From the NCBI RefSeq assembly GCF_021049245.1, contig NZ_CP088020.1:3540001-3604000 (forward strand): a stretch of 64,000 nt of DNA, read 5' to 3'. Position 1 is the first letter of the stretch, and the number at the start of each line of letters is the position of its first letter. The notes below the pieces were generated by a model. That model had not been told where the DNA came from. It was given only the letters and a program-made list of their open reading frames with translations, and made no database searches. The DNA comes from Radiobacillus kanasensis. Lineage in GTDB: Bacteria; Bacillota; Bacilli; Bacillales; Amphibacillaceae. Of this stretch, positions 47,516-56,870 are shown in pieces. A program made the position numbers and the translations under genes.

Positions 47516-48265
47516 TTAATACGGATTAAATTCTAAAAAAGCAATTGCTTCATCTAATGTTGCAACTGGTACAAGTTCAAGTGAAAGCTTCTCTTCCTCA
47601 ACAATCTCAAGAGCTGCTTCATGATTACTAATATATTTATCATTGCTATTTAAATTTCTTGGTAAGAAAAAGTAGTCTACCCTATTCTGTTCAGCTGTAA
47701 GTAGCTTCAGGCGAATAGCTCCTACCTCTCCAACTGACCTGTCATCGTTAAGAGTTCCTGTCCCAGAGATAATTAAGGAATTATTTCGAGAATAATCGAT
47801 ATGATGTGTTTCCTCTATTAAACCGATGGCGACCATTAAACCAAGCGAATCCCCATAATATCCGGCAGCTTGGTCCATAATCTCCATTGCTCTAGACTGT
47901 AATTCATCAGGTTCATTTGCTGGCTGTGGTAAAGTATGCTGAACGGCATTTGAGACAGTTTCAGATTTATACACTTCGGTACTCTCTAAATAACTGCTGT
48001 ACATTTCGTAGTCTTTAGGTTGAATATCCATAAACTTAACATCCTTGTTCGTTGCGCTGATAATGATTCTATCTAGTAGATTCTCAGTTACACCTGATTG
48101 TACATAAGTGAAATGAACGTTTCCTTGTATTCCTAATTCTTCAACTGATACTATGTCACCTGTGGATACAAATTCTTTATGATATGGAATAACTAAAATA
48201 ACTGCACTGATGATCAAAAACAGCAAAAGACCTAGACTAATTTTAAATTCTTTCGAAAACTTCAA
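47516..48265 (-). CDS. membrane-anchored Lon-like S16 serine protease (YlbL-related)
   Basis: 249 residues: N-terminal anchor (about 9-27), extracytoplasmic region, C-terminal S16 domain with Ser140 in YYGDSLGLM and Lys187 in VGEVGAIRLKLL, the Lon Ser-Lys dyad, and VPVATLDEAIAFLEF at the end. No ATPase domain and no evident PDZ domain, unlike YlbL/SepM. The annotated TTG is 25 bases from GGAGG, whereas in-frame ATA (48283) and ATT (48280) are 7 and 10 bases from it, giving a basic INKKRLKFSK N-terminus. Controlled by a c-di-GMP riboswitch with terminator. Confidence 0.8.
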   Translation of the reverse strand: MKFSKEFKISLGLLLFLIISAVILVIPYHKEFVSTGDIVSVEELGIQGNVHFTYVQSGVTENLLDRIIISATNKDVKFMDIQPKDYEMYSSYLESTEVYKSETVSNAVQHTLPQPANEPDELQSRAMEIMDQAAGYYGDSLGLMVAIGLIEETHHIDYSRNNSLIISGTGTLNDDRSVGEVGAIRLKLLTAEQNRVDYFFLPRNLNSNDKYISNHEAALEIVEEEKLSLELVPVATLDEAIAFLEFNPY

Positions 48266-48310
48266 TCGCTTTTTATTAATTATTTCGATACCTCCTTCCT
48301 ATCTCCATGT

Positions 48311-48361
48311 GTAAGAAAAAAACTCTTTCCGACAACACGCTACATGTTGACAGAAAAGAGT
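48311..48361 (-). terminator. expression-platform terminator of c-di-GMP riboswitch
   Basis: Minus-strand arms ACTCTTTTCTG and CGGAAAGAGT with inner TCAACA/TGTTG, followed by TTTTTTTC. Lies between aptamer and the protease ribosome-binding site. Confidence 0.88.
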
Positions 48362-48375
48362 CTTTTAGGGAAAAA

Positions 48376-48478
48376 CCAATTCGGCAACCCAGCCATCATC
48401 GCATTAAAAATGCATTAGACCCGAGGCTTTGCGTCCTAGACTTTCATCTAGTTTGCTAGTGTCGTTGATTTTAATTAG
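48376..48478 (-). promoter_or_regulatory. c-di-GMP-I (GEMM-I) riboswitch aptamer
   Basis: Minus-strand RNA contains AGCAAAC ... GAAAG ... GGACGCAAAGCC, then CGGGTCTAATGC, GATGGCTGGGTTGCCG, in the order and spacing of GEMM-I aptamers such as Vc2. The tetraloop GAAA-like and its receptor side are visible. The strong terminator just downstream indicates transcriptional control. Confidence 0.92.
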
Positions 48479-48512
48479 GAATACATCCTGCTCAAACCAA
48501 TCCTTCCCAATT

Positions 48513-48541
48513 ATAATATAAATTTCCTATCCATTCTACAA
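48513..48541 (-). promoter_or_regulatory. promoter of riboswitch-controlled operon
   Basis: TTGTAG (48536-48541), 17-bp spacer, TATTAT (48513-48518), about 35 bp before the aptamer. Confidence 0.6.
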
Positions 48542-48704
48542 AAAGTGCATTTTTATTCATATATTTCCAATGAAGTATTTTTCATAATTCTACATTAAAA
48601 ATATCACCTAAAATAATCTTGTTTCATTTCCTCCACTAAAAACTATCTGTATTGCTATAATGGCATAAGACCTAGAAATCTAAAGAAAGAACACTTCAGC
48701 TAAA

Positions 48705-49166
48705 CTATTTAACAAATGGAACTGTATCTGGGGAACACATGTGTTCGATTAGATACTGCTGACTTTCAAAAATTGGGGAAGGTAATTGATCTAACGAAAA
48801 GAAGGCATTATCTAATGTCTCATCACCTTGTCTATCCAGCTTTCCTTCAAAATCGCGACATTGAAACCAAATTTCCACAAGTGAAACTTGATCTCTATTT
48901 TTCAACGTTTTTTCCACACCAGAACGAATCCCAAATAAAGACATGTCACGAAGTATTAGACCTGTCTCTTCTTTCACTTCTCTTCTCGCCGTTTCCATGA
49001 CACTTTCCTGTAATTCCATATATCCTCCCGGGAACCCCCAGCAATGGTTATCCTCCCGAAGCTGCATTAAGACCTTTCCATCTTCATCCAACACGATGGC
49101 TCCTGCCACTACCATAATGACTCGTTCATTCCCAACCATCGAACGCAAATGCTTTATGTAATCCAT
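48705..49166 (-). CDS. Nudix hydrolase
   Basis: 153 residues. Nudix box G-X5-E-X7-REVKEETG present in GGYMELQESVMETARREVKEETGL. Hydrolyses nucleoside-diphosphate derivatives; substrate unknown. AAGGGGGC precedes two adjacent ATGs. Single gene on the minus strand. Confidence 0.9.
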   Translation of the reverse strand: MDYIKHLRSMVGNERVIMVVAGAIVLDEDGKVLMQLREDNHCWGFPGGYMELQESVMETARREVKEETGLILRDMSLFGIRSGVEKTLKNRDQVSLVEIWFQCRDFEGKLDRQGDETLDNAFFSLDQLPSPIFESQQYLIEHMCSPDTVPFVK

Positions 49167-49236
49167 CATACGGCCCCCTTATATAAAAGTTCATATATGT
49201 ATATTATCAAAAGAAAATGTTTAGCATTATTGCATA

Positions 49237-49261
49237 GAAAAAGCCCCTATACAAAGGGGCT
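49237..49261 (-). terminator. ferredoxin gene terminator
   Basis: Arms AGCCCCT and AGGGGCT, minus strand followed by TTTTTC. Confidence 0.88.
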
Positions 49262-49266
49262 AATAA

Positions 49267-49503
49267 TTATTGATTAAAGAACGCTTCCGCTTTCTCTAAA
49301 TACACTTCTTGATCGGGAGATAGATCGTACTCCTCCTCAATCGCATCCACTGGGCAAACCGCTTTGCACGCTCCACAGTCAATACAAATATCGGGATCTA
49401 TATAAAATTGATCTGGACCTTCCGCTATACAATCAACAGGACAAACAGTCATACATTCTCCTGCTTTTTCATCCTTACAAGGACTAGTAATGACGAACGC
49501 CAT
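49267..49503 (-). CDS. 7Fe (3Fe-4S/4Fe-4S) ferredoxin
   Basis: 78 residues, eight cysteines: C9-x7-C17-x3-C21-P and C25, then C40-x2-C43-x2-C46-x3-C50-P. The wide first spacing is that of 7Fe ferredoxins of Bacilli. Low-potential electron carrier; acidic C-terminal tail. AGGAGGG before ATG; own terminator. Confidence 0.93.
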   Translation of the reverse strand: MAFVITSPCKDEKAGECMTVCPVDCIAEGPDQFYIDPDICIDCGACKAVCPVDAIEEEYDLSPDQEVYLEKAEAFFNQ

Positions 49504-49723
49504 AAATTTCCCTCCTCACCTAGATGCTTGTCTACCTTTTTATTACATACTATTGACCAACTGGATGCAAGAGATATGCGCATTCCGAGCAGGAAAGTAT
49601 TATATTTTTTCTAATCCGTGGTATGATTTGTACGAATAGGAACAGTAACCTTGTTCTTGAATAATCTATCTATAATATGTGTATGTATAAGCATTATTAC
49701 CCTATATAAAAAGGAGTTTATCT

Positions 49724-50668
49724 ATGTCTAGAATTTATATCATCCACGAAAATGACGACTGGACACAGTATCTTGTGAAACGATTGGAAGAGTTGGATCT
49801 TCCCTATGAAGCTTGGCATATGAAAAATGGGGTGGTTGACTTAACATCAACTCCGCCTGACGGAGTCTTTTATAACCGAATGAGTGCGTCTTCGCATACA
49901 CGCGGTCATCGTTATGCACCTGAGTTAACTGGTGGTTTACTCGCCTGGCTAGAGCAACACGATCGAACGGTATTCAACGGAACTCATGCCTTAGAATTGG
50001 AATTAAGCAAAATGAAACAATATACCGCTTTGGAAGCGAGCCACATTAAAACACCTAAAACCATCGCTGCTGTGGGGCGTGATCAAATATTAGAAGCTGC
50101 AGAAAAACTCGGTACAGCACCTTTTATTACGAAGCATAATCGCGCTGGAAAAGGGCTTGGAGTCCAATTGTTCTATTCCATTGAAGGGTTAAAATCTTAT
50201 CTTGATGGAAGTGATTTTGAAGAACCTATCGATGGAATCACCTTGATTCAAGAATACATTGAATCGCCAGAATCTTTTATTACGAGAGCAGAGTTTGTCG
50301 GTGGCAAATTTATCTATGCTGTTCGAGTGGATACATCAGAAGGATTCGAGCTATGCCCAGCAGATGCTTGTCGGATCGATGATGCTTTTTGTCCGGTTGG
50401 AGAGCAAGAGGAAAGACCGATGTTTGAAATTATAGATCATGTCAATCCCACGCTTATTAAGAAGTACGAAGCTTTTCTTCGAGAGAACAAAATTCATGTT
50501 GCTGGTATTGAGTTTATTACGAATGCCCAAGGTGAAACATTCACCTATGATGTAAATACGAACACAAACTATAATTCCGATGCAGAAGCTAAAGCTGGAA
50601 AATACGGGATGTTAGAGCTTGCGAAATTTTTAGGAAAAGCACTCGAAAAAGAAACAGTTAAGTCATAA
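49724..50668 (+). CDS. RimK-like ATP-grasp ligase
   Basis: 314 residues. Pre-ATP-grasp region (1-110), ATP-binding FITKHNRAGKGLGVQLF, TLIQEYIE, and Mg-binding GIEFITNAQGETFTYDVNTNTNYN. Forms carboxylate-amine or -thiol bonds; substrates unknown. ATG with AAAAGGAG. Single plus-strand gene with its own terminator. Confidence 0.82.
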   Translation: MSRIYIIHENDDWTQYLVKRLEELDLPYEAWHMKNGVVDLTSTPPDGVFYNRMSASSHTRGHRYAPELTGGLLAWLEQHDRTVFNGTHALELELSKMKQYTALEASHIKTPKTIAAVGRDQILEAAEKLGTAPFITKHNRAGKGLGVQLFYSIEGLKSYLDGSDFEEPIDGITLIQEYIESPESFITRAEFVGGKFIYAVRVDTSEGFELCPADACRIDDAFCPVGEQEERPMFEIIDHVNPTLIKKYEAFLRENKIHVAGIEFITNAQGETFTYDVNTNTNYNSDAEAKAGKYGMLELAKFLGKALEKETVKS

Positions 50669-50670
50669 TG

Positions 50671-50700
50671 AAAAGGCGTCCCAGTTGGAGCGCCTTTTCT
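50671..50700 (+). terminator. terminator of ATP-grasp gene
   Basis: AAAAGGCGTCC / GGAGCGCCTTTT hairpin with T tract. Confidence 0.85.
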
Positions 50701-50780
50701 ATTGCCTTTGATTATAAAGTTGGCTTAACATTTATAACCTGTTGAAGTAACCACACCCATCAACGCAGGTGCTTTTATAT

Positions 50781-51611
50781 TTAAAAATTAAAGTTATCTG
50801 GATCTGGACCTACCCGTTCATTCTTGTTCAAACCATCGATAAGCTTCATATCTTCTGCTGTTAACTCAAAATCAAATACATCGGCATTTTCAATGATTCT
50901 ATGTTCTTTAATCGATTTTGGAATCGTAACAACACCACTTTGCAAGTCCCACTTGATAATCACTTGTGCTGTTGATTTATTATACTTTTGAGCAATTTTT
51001 TCAATCGTTGGCTCATTCAATAGTTCTCCTTGTTTCAATGGAGACCAAGCCTCTAATTGGATATTTTTCCGTTGGCAATATTCTCTTAGCTCTAATTGAG
51101 CGAGGTGTGGATGGAATTCCACTTGGTTTACCATCGGTGAGATTTCTGCATCATCTAGTAAATCCTCTAAATGATGGATATGAAAGTTACTTACTCCAAT
51201 TGCTTTCACTTTTCCAGCTTTATAAAGCTTCTCTAGTGCTTTCCAAGTCTCTTTATATTTACCGGCAACTGGCCAGTGAATTAAATACAAATCTAAATAG
51301 TCTAACTCAAGTCTTTCTAAGGAAGCCTCGAATGCTGCCAAGGTAGACTCATATCCTTGGTCAGAGTTCCAAACTTTAGACGTGATAAAAAGTTCTTCAC
51401 GAGGGACTCCAGCTTCTCTAATCCCTTGTCCGACTCCTTCTTCGTTCTTATACACTGCTGCTGTATCGATGCTTTTATATCCATTCTTTATTGCAGCTTT
51501 GACAGAGTTGACGGCTTCTTCTCCATCACTCACTTTAAAAACACCGAGACCTAACCATGGCATTTTGACACCGTTATGTAGAGTAATGGTGTCCTGTAAA
51601 TTAGTAGGCAT
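50781..51611 (-). CDS. yvgN: glyoxal/methylglyoxal reductase, YvgN-like aldo/keto reductase
   Basis: 276 residues, the same length as B. subtilis YvgN and very like it along the whole chain ([40 protein letters not shown]). Catalytic Asp/Tyr in [15 protein letters not shown], Lys in FITSKVW, His in YLIHWP. Detoxifies reactive carbonyls with NADPH. ATG at 51611 with AAGGAGG. Confidence 0.92.
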   Translation of the reverse strand: MPTNLQDTITLHNGVKMPWLGLGVFKVSDGEEAVNSVKAAIKNGYKSIDTAAVYKNEEGVGQGIREAGVPREELFITSKVWNSDQGYESTLAAFEASLERLELDYLDLYLIHWPVAGKYKETWKALEKLYKAGKVKAIGVSNFHIHHLEDLLDDAEISPMVNQVEFHPHLAQLELREYCQRKNIQLEAWSPLKQGELLNEPTIEKIAQKYNKSTAQVIIKWDLQSGVVTIPKSIKEHRIIENADVFDFELTAEDMKLIDGLNKNERVGPDPDNFNF

Positions 51612-51730
51612 TTCACATTCCTCCTTCATTATCTGGGTTTCCATTTTCTCACATCGACTTTGCCGAGGAAAGTTTGTTGCTTACGGTTTATCACTGTCTC
51701 TCGACTTGCTAAAATGGAAGCAACATATAC

Positions 51731-52027
51731 TCATTTATCTCGTTCCGTTTTTAAGATGGATTTGGTTTGTCCACGTTCTTCTTCCTCTCTTTTCTTCTTC
51801 CATTTCTTTGGTGTTAAGTAAGCTTTATATTTTTTCATGACTTCTTTTCCAACTAATATAGCTCCGATCCAGAAGAACACTTCTGCTAAAACTATGGACC
51901 CTGTTGCAACAACGGCTTTAATCCCTACAGAAAATGGTAAAAAGGGGATAACAGCAAGCAATATCCAAAATAAGCATGAAAGAATGATAAACAACCAACC
52001 CAGCTTAGAAAATGCTTTATTATTCAA
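51731..52027 (-). CDS. small two-span membrane protein (transporter-suffix type)
   Basis: 98 residues: two hydrophobic hairpin spans (about 10-30 and 38-60) followed by a very basic KKYKAYLTPKKWKKKREEEER tail. Resembles the small 'transporter suffix domain' proteins; function unknown. TTG start with AAAGGGGG. Confidence 0.65.
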   Translation of the reverse strand: MNNKAFSKLGWLFIILSCLFWILLAVIPFLPFSVGIKAVVATGSIVLAEVFFWIGAILVGKEVMKKYKAYLTPKKWKKKREEEERGQTKSILKTERDK

Positions 52028-52397
52028 TGATATCCCCCTTTTTACATGTAGTTAAGTTAACTAAGTTTAATCTACGACAACAAAATCTTTCATGCAAATA
52101 ATGAAGTACATCAAAACTATACCTACTATTACATTGCCCCGCTATAGACGCGCGTACTTCTCTTGGAAGAGCTTAGAGAATGCTTGGCGGATTGAAGCCT
52201 TTAGGCGCAGGTTAAGCCTTAGTTGCCCTTATACTTGGAACTTTAAAATACTTCGCCGGATTTATTCTTGCTGTAATTTTAACTTCCGAACGTATAAAAA
52301 AGGGGTACAAATCGCCTGAACGATTTGCACCCCAAATTGGTTTATTATTTTTGTTGCTTCCATACAACCTGTCGTTACAGGTTTTAGTTGCTATTTA
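52028..52397. other. 370-bp intergenic with structured GC-rich segment
   Basis: 52137-52260 is richer in GC than other spacers, without an ORF of note, and contains several short hairpins (e.g. AAGCCTTTAGGC, AAGAGCTTAG...). I suspect a dispersed repeat or ncRNA but see no second copy here. The rest holds the BCCT terminator. Confidence 0.4.
52296..52340 (-). terminator. BCCT transporter terminator
   Basis: Arms GGGGTGCAAATCG and CGATTTGTACCCC around TTCAGG, minus strand followed by TTTTTTAT. Confidence 0.9.
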
Positions 52398-53981
52398 TCA
52401 GTCTTTAACTAGTTTTGAATCATCCATATCCTCTTGTCGTTTAGGTACCTTAACTGTTGAAGTAATGTGCTGCTCTGCTGCGAGCTTTTTCGCTATTTGC
52501 GGAGCACCCCAAAGTGTAGGTAGCATGAGGAGCGACACTGGAACAGCAGTAACAACAATCGAATTTTGTATAGCCGCAATACTGTTTTCTCCTATGGAAA
52601 GAAGAACAACCGATAACGTTCCAAACATGAGAACCCAGAAAACGCGAATCCATCTTTTTGGTTCGTCACTTCCCGTTAAAGTGACAGCCACTGTATAAGA
52701 AATCGAATCCACAGTTGTAGAAACAAAAACAACCGTCACAATTAAGAAGCCAATGGCTAAAATCAACCCTAACGGAAGCTGATCCATTATTGCCATCACG
52801 GCCGCTGGCATACCACCTTCACTTAAAGGAGTAGAAATAGAGCCTGGGGAAGTTAATTCTGCTTTAATCCCTGTCCCACCAACTACAGTAAACCAGAAGT
52901 TTGTAACAAGTGGCGCTACAACAGATACAGCTAGAATAAGCTCTCTAATCGTTCTACCTCTTGAAATTCTTGCAATAAAGATGGCCATCATTGGTCCGTA
53001 CCCGAGGAACCAACCCCAGAAAAACACGGTCCAATAGCCTAACCAGCCTTTGTCTCCTTGATAGAGCGCCATCGTAAGCATATTCTGCAGATGGAAGCCT
53101 TCCGCAGAAACAAATTTGTTCAAAATAAACATCGTTGGGCCAATAATTAAAATGGCTACCGCTAAAAGAACCGTCAATCCGATATTGACCCGACTAAGGA
53201 ACTGAATTCCTTTGTCCACTCCTGATGCTACAGAAATCGCTGCAATGACTACAAGTACAGCTATAATAATAATATTTGTCGTGAGTGTGTTCGGTACACC
53301 AAATAACGAATGTAATCCGTAGCCTACCTGCATTCCTAAAAACCCAATAGGACCCATGGTTCCAGCTGCAACCGCAATAATAGATACGATATCTGCTGTA
53401 CTTCCTATAAAACTTTTCTTAAAGATTTTTTCTCCAAAAATCGGATATAACATCGCTCTAGGCTTCATTGGATATCCTTTATGATAGTGAACATACATGA
53501 TAACAATCGTTGCTAATGTTCCTAGGATTGCCCATGCAAGAAAGCCCCAATGTAAAAATGATTGTGCTAAAGCTGGCTCTACCCCAGCCATCGTTGAGGA
53601 ATGATCGGTAAAGAGGGGGGGATTTGTAACAAAATGGTACATAGGCTCCGATGCAGCCCAGAATACTCCACCACTTGCTAATAGGGTACATAGTATCATG
53701 GCTACCCATTTAAAATAATCGTTTTGAGGTTTATCTAACATTCCGAGTTTTACTTTTCCATATTTCGAAAACGCTAAAATAAGTCCAATTACAAAATTAC
53801 CTAATAATAATAGCTCCCAATATGAACCGAAAAATTTCACCGAGAAATTAAAGGAGCTGTTAATCCACCCTTCCACCATGTTTAAATCATAGACGGAGAA
53901 GGCTACAAACAATAGCAATAGACCACCACTTATCCAAAATACGGGTCGATCCATTACTTCTTTCTTCATGTTCTGTTTCAC
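52398..53981 (-). CDS. BCCT family transporter
   Basis: 527 residues, 12 predicted spans. Family signature AIFIARISRGRTIREL is present. The preceding Trp box reads FFWGWFLGYGPMM rather than the WxWWxxW arrangement of betaine carriers such as BetP/OpuD, so glycine betaine is not assured. GTG at 53981 is chosen since GGAGG is six to seven bases upstream; ATG at 53969 is too far. Probably an osmolyte or amino-compound importer. Confidence 0.85.
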   Translation of the reverse strand: MKQNMKKEVMDRPVFWISGGLLLLFVAFSVYDLNMVEGWINSSFNFSVKFFGSYWELLLLGNFVIGLILAFSKYGKVKLGMLDKPQNDYFKWVAMILCTLLASGGVFWAASEPMYHFVTNPPLFTDHSSTMAGVEPALAQSFLHWGFLAWAILGTLATIVIMYVHYHKGYPMKPRAMLYPIFGEKIFKKSFIGSTADIVSIIAVAAGTMGPIGFLGMQVGYGLHSLFGVPNTLTTNIIIIAVLVVIAAISVASGVDKGIQFLSRVNIGLTVLLAVAILIIGPTMFILNKFVSAEGFHLQNMLTMALYQGDKGWLGYWTVFFWGWFLGYGPMMAIFIARISRGRTIRELILAVSVVAPLVTNFWFTVVGGTGIKAELTSPGSISTPLSEGGMPAAVMAIMDQLPLGLILAIGFLIVTVVFVSTTVDSISYTVAVTLTGSDEPKRWIRVFWVLMFGTLSVVLLSIGENSIAAIQNSIVVTAVPVSLLMLPTLWGAPQIAKKLAAEQHITSTVKVPKRQEDMDDSKLVKD

Positions 53982-54282
53982 TTTTTTCCTCCTAGTAGGA
54001 GCAAGTGACCACAATAACATCCCTTTTTCTGTGTCTGGTCATTGTAGACATTCTGATGATGGGAATTATTCATAGTGCCAAGGAATAATATTCAAGCCCG
54101 AAGCATCGGCTTGCTCAATTTTTGATATAATCTAATACCCTAATATTAGAAATTCAAACCTATTTTGTCCCGAATCTCCTTCTTTTAGACAAACATAGTT
54201 CCTAATTATATAGCTATGTCTACCTCCCGTCAAATCATGGTGGAAGGTGGGAATGGCTTAAACTCAATTATTCATTCTAAAC

Positions 54283-54318
54283 AAAAAAAGCAACAAGCTC
54301 GAGTGAGCCTATTGCTTT
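54283..54318 (-). terminator. HelD terminator (stem includes stop codon)
   Basis: Minus-strand hairpin AGCAATAGGCTC / GAGCTTGTTGCT followed by TTTTTTTG. The TAG stop of helD is in the left arm. Confidence 0.88.
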
Positions 54319-56654
54319 CGGTAGTAGGAATGAACCTTGTAATGGTGGAAATATTCATCTGGAATCTCTTCAATAAATCGGTTATAAGGTCCAAGCGAAA
54401 ATACAGTAAGGGCATGCATTGCTCTTGTACAAGCTGTATAAAAGAGATTCTTCTCCAATTCGGTGTCGTATTGATCATTAGATGCATCAAAGACGATAAC
54501 CGCATCAAACTCAATCCCCTTGGCTAAGTAAGCTGGAATTACAACTAACCCCTTCTGGAACGTAAACGTTTCTTCGTCTATCAGCTTAACCGGCAAACTA
54601 GAATTCAACCGGTTATAGACATCTAAGCTTTCTTGCTTTGTTTTACAAATGACGGCAATGGTTTGATATTCTTTTTGCCATTCTTCTAGATGATTAACTA
54701 ACATTTGGTTTCTCGTATAATCATCGTCTACCTCATAGACCTTTGGCTTTTCACCTTCTCGGTTAAAGGCTTCAATTTGATCCCCATTGGGCATAAAGGA
54801 TTTTGTAAATTCTACGATTGGTTTTGTAGAACGATAACTTCTTTGTAATGTTATTCGTTCCTGTTTTTCCTCTACTTCACTCGTTAGTAATGTATCCGAA
54901 TGAAGAGCATGTGCATAAATAGCTTGGTTAATATCCCCTAGTAGCGTCATTCTGCTATTCGGGTACACCTGTCTGAAGTAAGCAAACTGAAAAGGAGAAT
55001 AATCCTGTGCTTCATCGATAAACACATGCTGAATTGCTGTATTTTCGCGGTAGCCAAGCAACTTGTCTTGGAAGTATAGATACGGTGTAGCATCTTCCCA
55101 GGTTAGTGATTTCTTTTTAAGCTGTTCGATCGTTAAGGCTGCAATCTCATCCCAGAGCGGGACTTGCTTTACTTTATATTTTTCTAACTCAAATAGTTTC
55201 GTATAGGTTTTTCGCACATCTAAGAAAAAAAACTTTTTAACTTTCCGTTTTAACGGCTTCAATTTATCGGAAACAACCTTTTTTCGAAGAAGTTGTTCTT
55301 CTCGTGCATAGTTAAAAAACGGATCGTCCGAATACTCGTCTTCGTCCTGCATTTCCTGATACACTTGAAGGAAATCCTCTTTATCCAGTAGCTGACTCTC
55401 CTCTAGAACCCAGTCTTCCTTCCGTTCATTCTGTTCGAATACTTTTATTTTTTCCATTAACCATTTCGATACTTCCTCTAAACGATTCGGAATTGACATC
55501 GTATGATCTAAGGAATAGAAGTAATCTCTTATTTTTGCACTCGAAATGAGCTTTTGCCCTCTAAAGCTAATGTTACGGAATTGAATTCCCTTCTTCCCAA
55601 GGTCATCCACATAACGATCAATTTGCTGTTTATGGTCTAAGCTAGCCTTCCACTGAATGCCCGCTAATCGAGCTTGATACGTGTCCTGATCTGATTCCGT
55701 CAAATAATATTCCATTTGTTCAAACGGCGATTCAAGCGAAAATTGTTTTCCTAAGCGACGAACTAAGTACTCATGGAATGTTGTTTGCTTCATGTTTTCT
55801 TCGCCTAATTCCGGAAGTACTGTAGCTACATAACTGTTAAACAGAGGATTTGGTGAAAAAAGAACCATATTATCGGCCGAAAGTGTTTCCCGATACCGGT
55901 ATAATAAATAAGCGACGCGCTGTAAGGCAGCCGATGTTTTCCCACTTCCCGCAACCCCTTGAACAATTAACAACTTGCTTTTTTCATTTCGGATAATTTT
56001 ATTTTGTTCTTTTTGGATGGTTGCTACAATGCTTTTCATTTTCGTATTGGCATTGTTCCCTAACACGGCCTGCAGCAGATGGTCTCCTATGGTTAAGCCT
56101 GTATCAAACATTCCTTTAATTTCTTGATTGCGTATAATGAACTGTCTTTTTAGAGTAATCTCACCATGGATGGTACCATCCATGGTTTTGTACTCCGCTT
56201 CACCTGGGGGATAATCATAATACAGACTGGAAATGGGAGCTCTCCAATCGTAAATAAGAAAATCCTCATCGTGTTTATCCATCATCGATGCAATTCCTAT
56301 GTAAATGGATTCCAGCTTAGACTCACCCTCTTCTTGAAAGTCAATCCTTCCAAAGTAAGGCGATTCCTGTAATCGTTGAAGCGTTTTTAATTGTTGACTT
56401 AATTGGCCATGACTTCTTTCGCGCTCAGATAAAAACTCAGCCTGTTGTTTTAAGCTGGCTTGGGTTTCAATCACATCATCGATTTCGTCTAAGTTAACCG
56501 TGACATCGTCCCAGAAGTTTTTACGAAGGTCGATAACCCTATCCTTCAAATCACTTGTTCGTTCTTTTATTTTCTTTAATTTTCGTTTGATTTCATGAAT
56601 GACAAAACGAACTCGGTCTTGTTCCTCCTGCCAGTCCTTATCTGTCTCTGCCAC
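54309..56654 (-). CDS. helD: RNA polymerase recycling factor HelD (UvrD-like)
   Basis: 781 residues. N-terminal coiled-coil arm (about 1-95) that inserts into RNA polymerase in known HelD; Walker A VQGVAGSGKTSAAL; FIDEAQDYS; C-terminal GIEFDAVIVFDAS. Removes stalled RNA polymerase from DNA. GTG at 56654 is eight bases after GCGAGG and preferred to the GTG at 56663. Monocistronic. Confidence 0.9.
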   Translation of the reverse strand: MAETDKDWQEEQDRVRFVIHEIKRKLKKIKERTSDLKDRVIDLRKNFWDDVTVNLDEIDDVIETQASLKQQAEFLSERERSHGQLSQQLKTLQRLQESPYFGRIDFQEEGESKLESIYIGIASMMDKHDEDFLIYDWRAPISSLYYDYPPGEAEYKTMDGTIHGEITLKRQFIIRNQEIKGMFDTGLTIGDHLLQAVLGNNANTKMKSIVATIQKEQNKIIRNEKSKLLIVQGVAGSGKTSAALQRVAYLLYRYRETLSADNMVLFSPNPLFNSYVATVLPELGEENMKQTTFHEYLVRRLGKQFSLESPFEQMEYYLTESDQDTYQARLAGIQWKASLDHKQQIDRYVDDLGKKGIQFRNISFRGQKLISSAKIRDYFYSLDHTMSIPNRLEEVSKWLMEKIKVFEQNERKEDWVLEESQLLDKEDFLQVYQEMQDEDEYSDDPFFNYAREEQLLRKKVVSDKLKPLKRKVKKFFFLDVRKTYTKLFELEKYKVKQVPLWDEIAALTIEQLKKKSLTWEDATPYLYFQDKLLGYRENTAIQHVFIDEAQDYSPFQFAYFRQVYPNSRMTLLGDINQAIYAHALHSDTLLTSEVEEKQERITLQRSYRSTKPIVEFTKSFMPNGDQIEAFNREGEKPKVYEVDDDYTRNQMLVNHLEEWQKEYQTIAVICKTKQESLDVYNRLNSSLPVKLIDEETFTFQKGLVVIPAYLAKGIEFDAVIVFDASNDQYDTELEKNLFYTACTRAMHALTVFSLGPYNRFIEEIPDEYFHHYKVHSYYRKQ

Positions 56655-56816
56655 TATGTACACCTCGCCTCTTAACGTTCACGACTTGACATTGAATTTT
56701 TATATGTGTTATAATTATTTTGGATATTTTTACTCATTTGGAACTAATTCACAATTCCTTCTATTTATATTACCATGATAACCTGGAAATGTACAAACTT
56801 TACATATGGAATGAAT

Positions 56817-56850
56817 AGCCACCTGTATCTTAACACAGGTGGCTTTTATA
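56817..56850 (+). terminator. strong hairpin with T tract only on plus strand
   Basis: AGCCACCTGT / ACAGGTGGCT followed by TTTATATTT on the plus strand, ATTC on the minus strand. No plus gene precedes it; the LLM gene on the minus strand ends 20 bp away, so orientation is puzzling. Confidence 0.6.
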
Positions 56851-56870
56851 TTTATGGTATAACCTTTTTT

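Noticed and set aside
48376..48478. tRNA or T-box in the region upstream of the S16 gene
   Set aside because: No acceptor or T-box sequence; the GGACGCAAAGCC and GGGTTGCCG motifs are those of a c-di-GMP-I aptamer.
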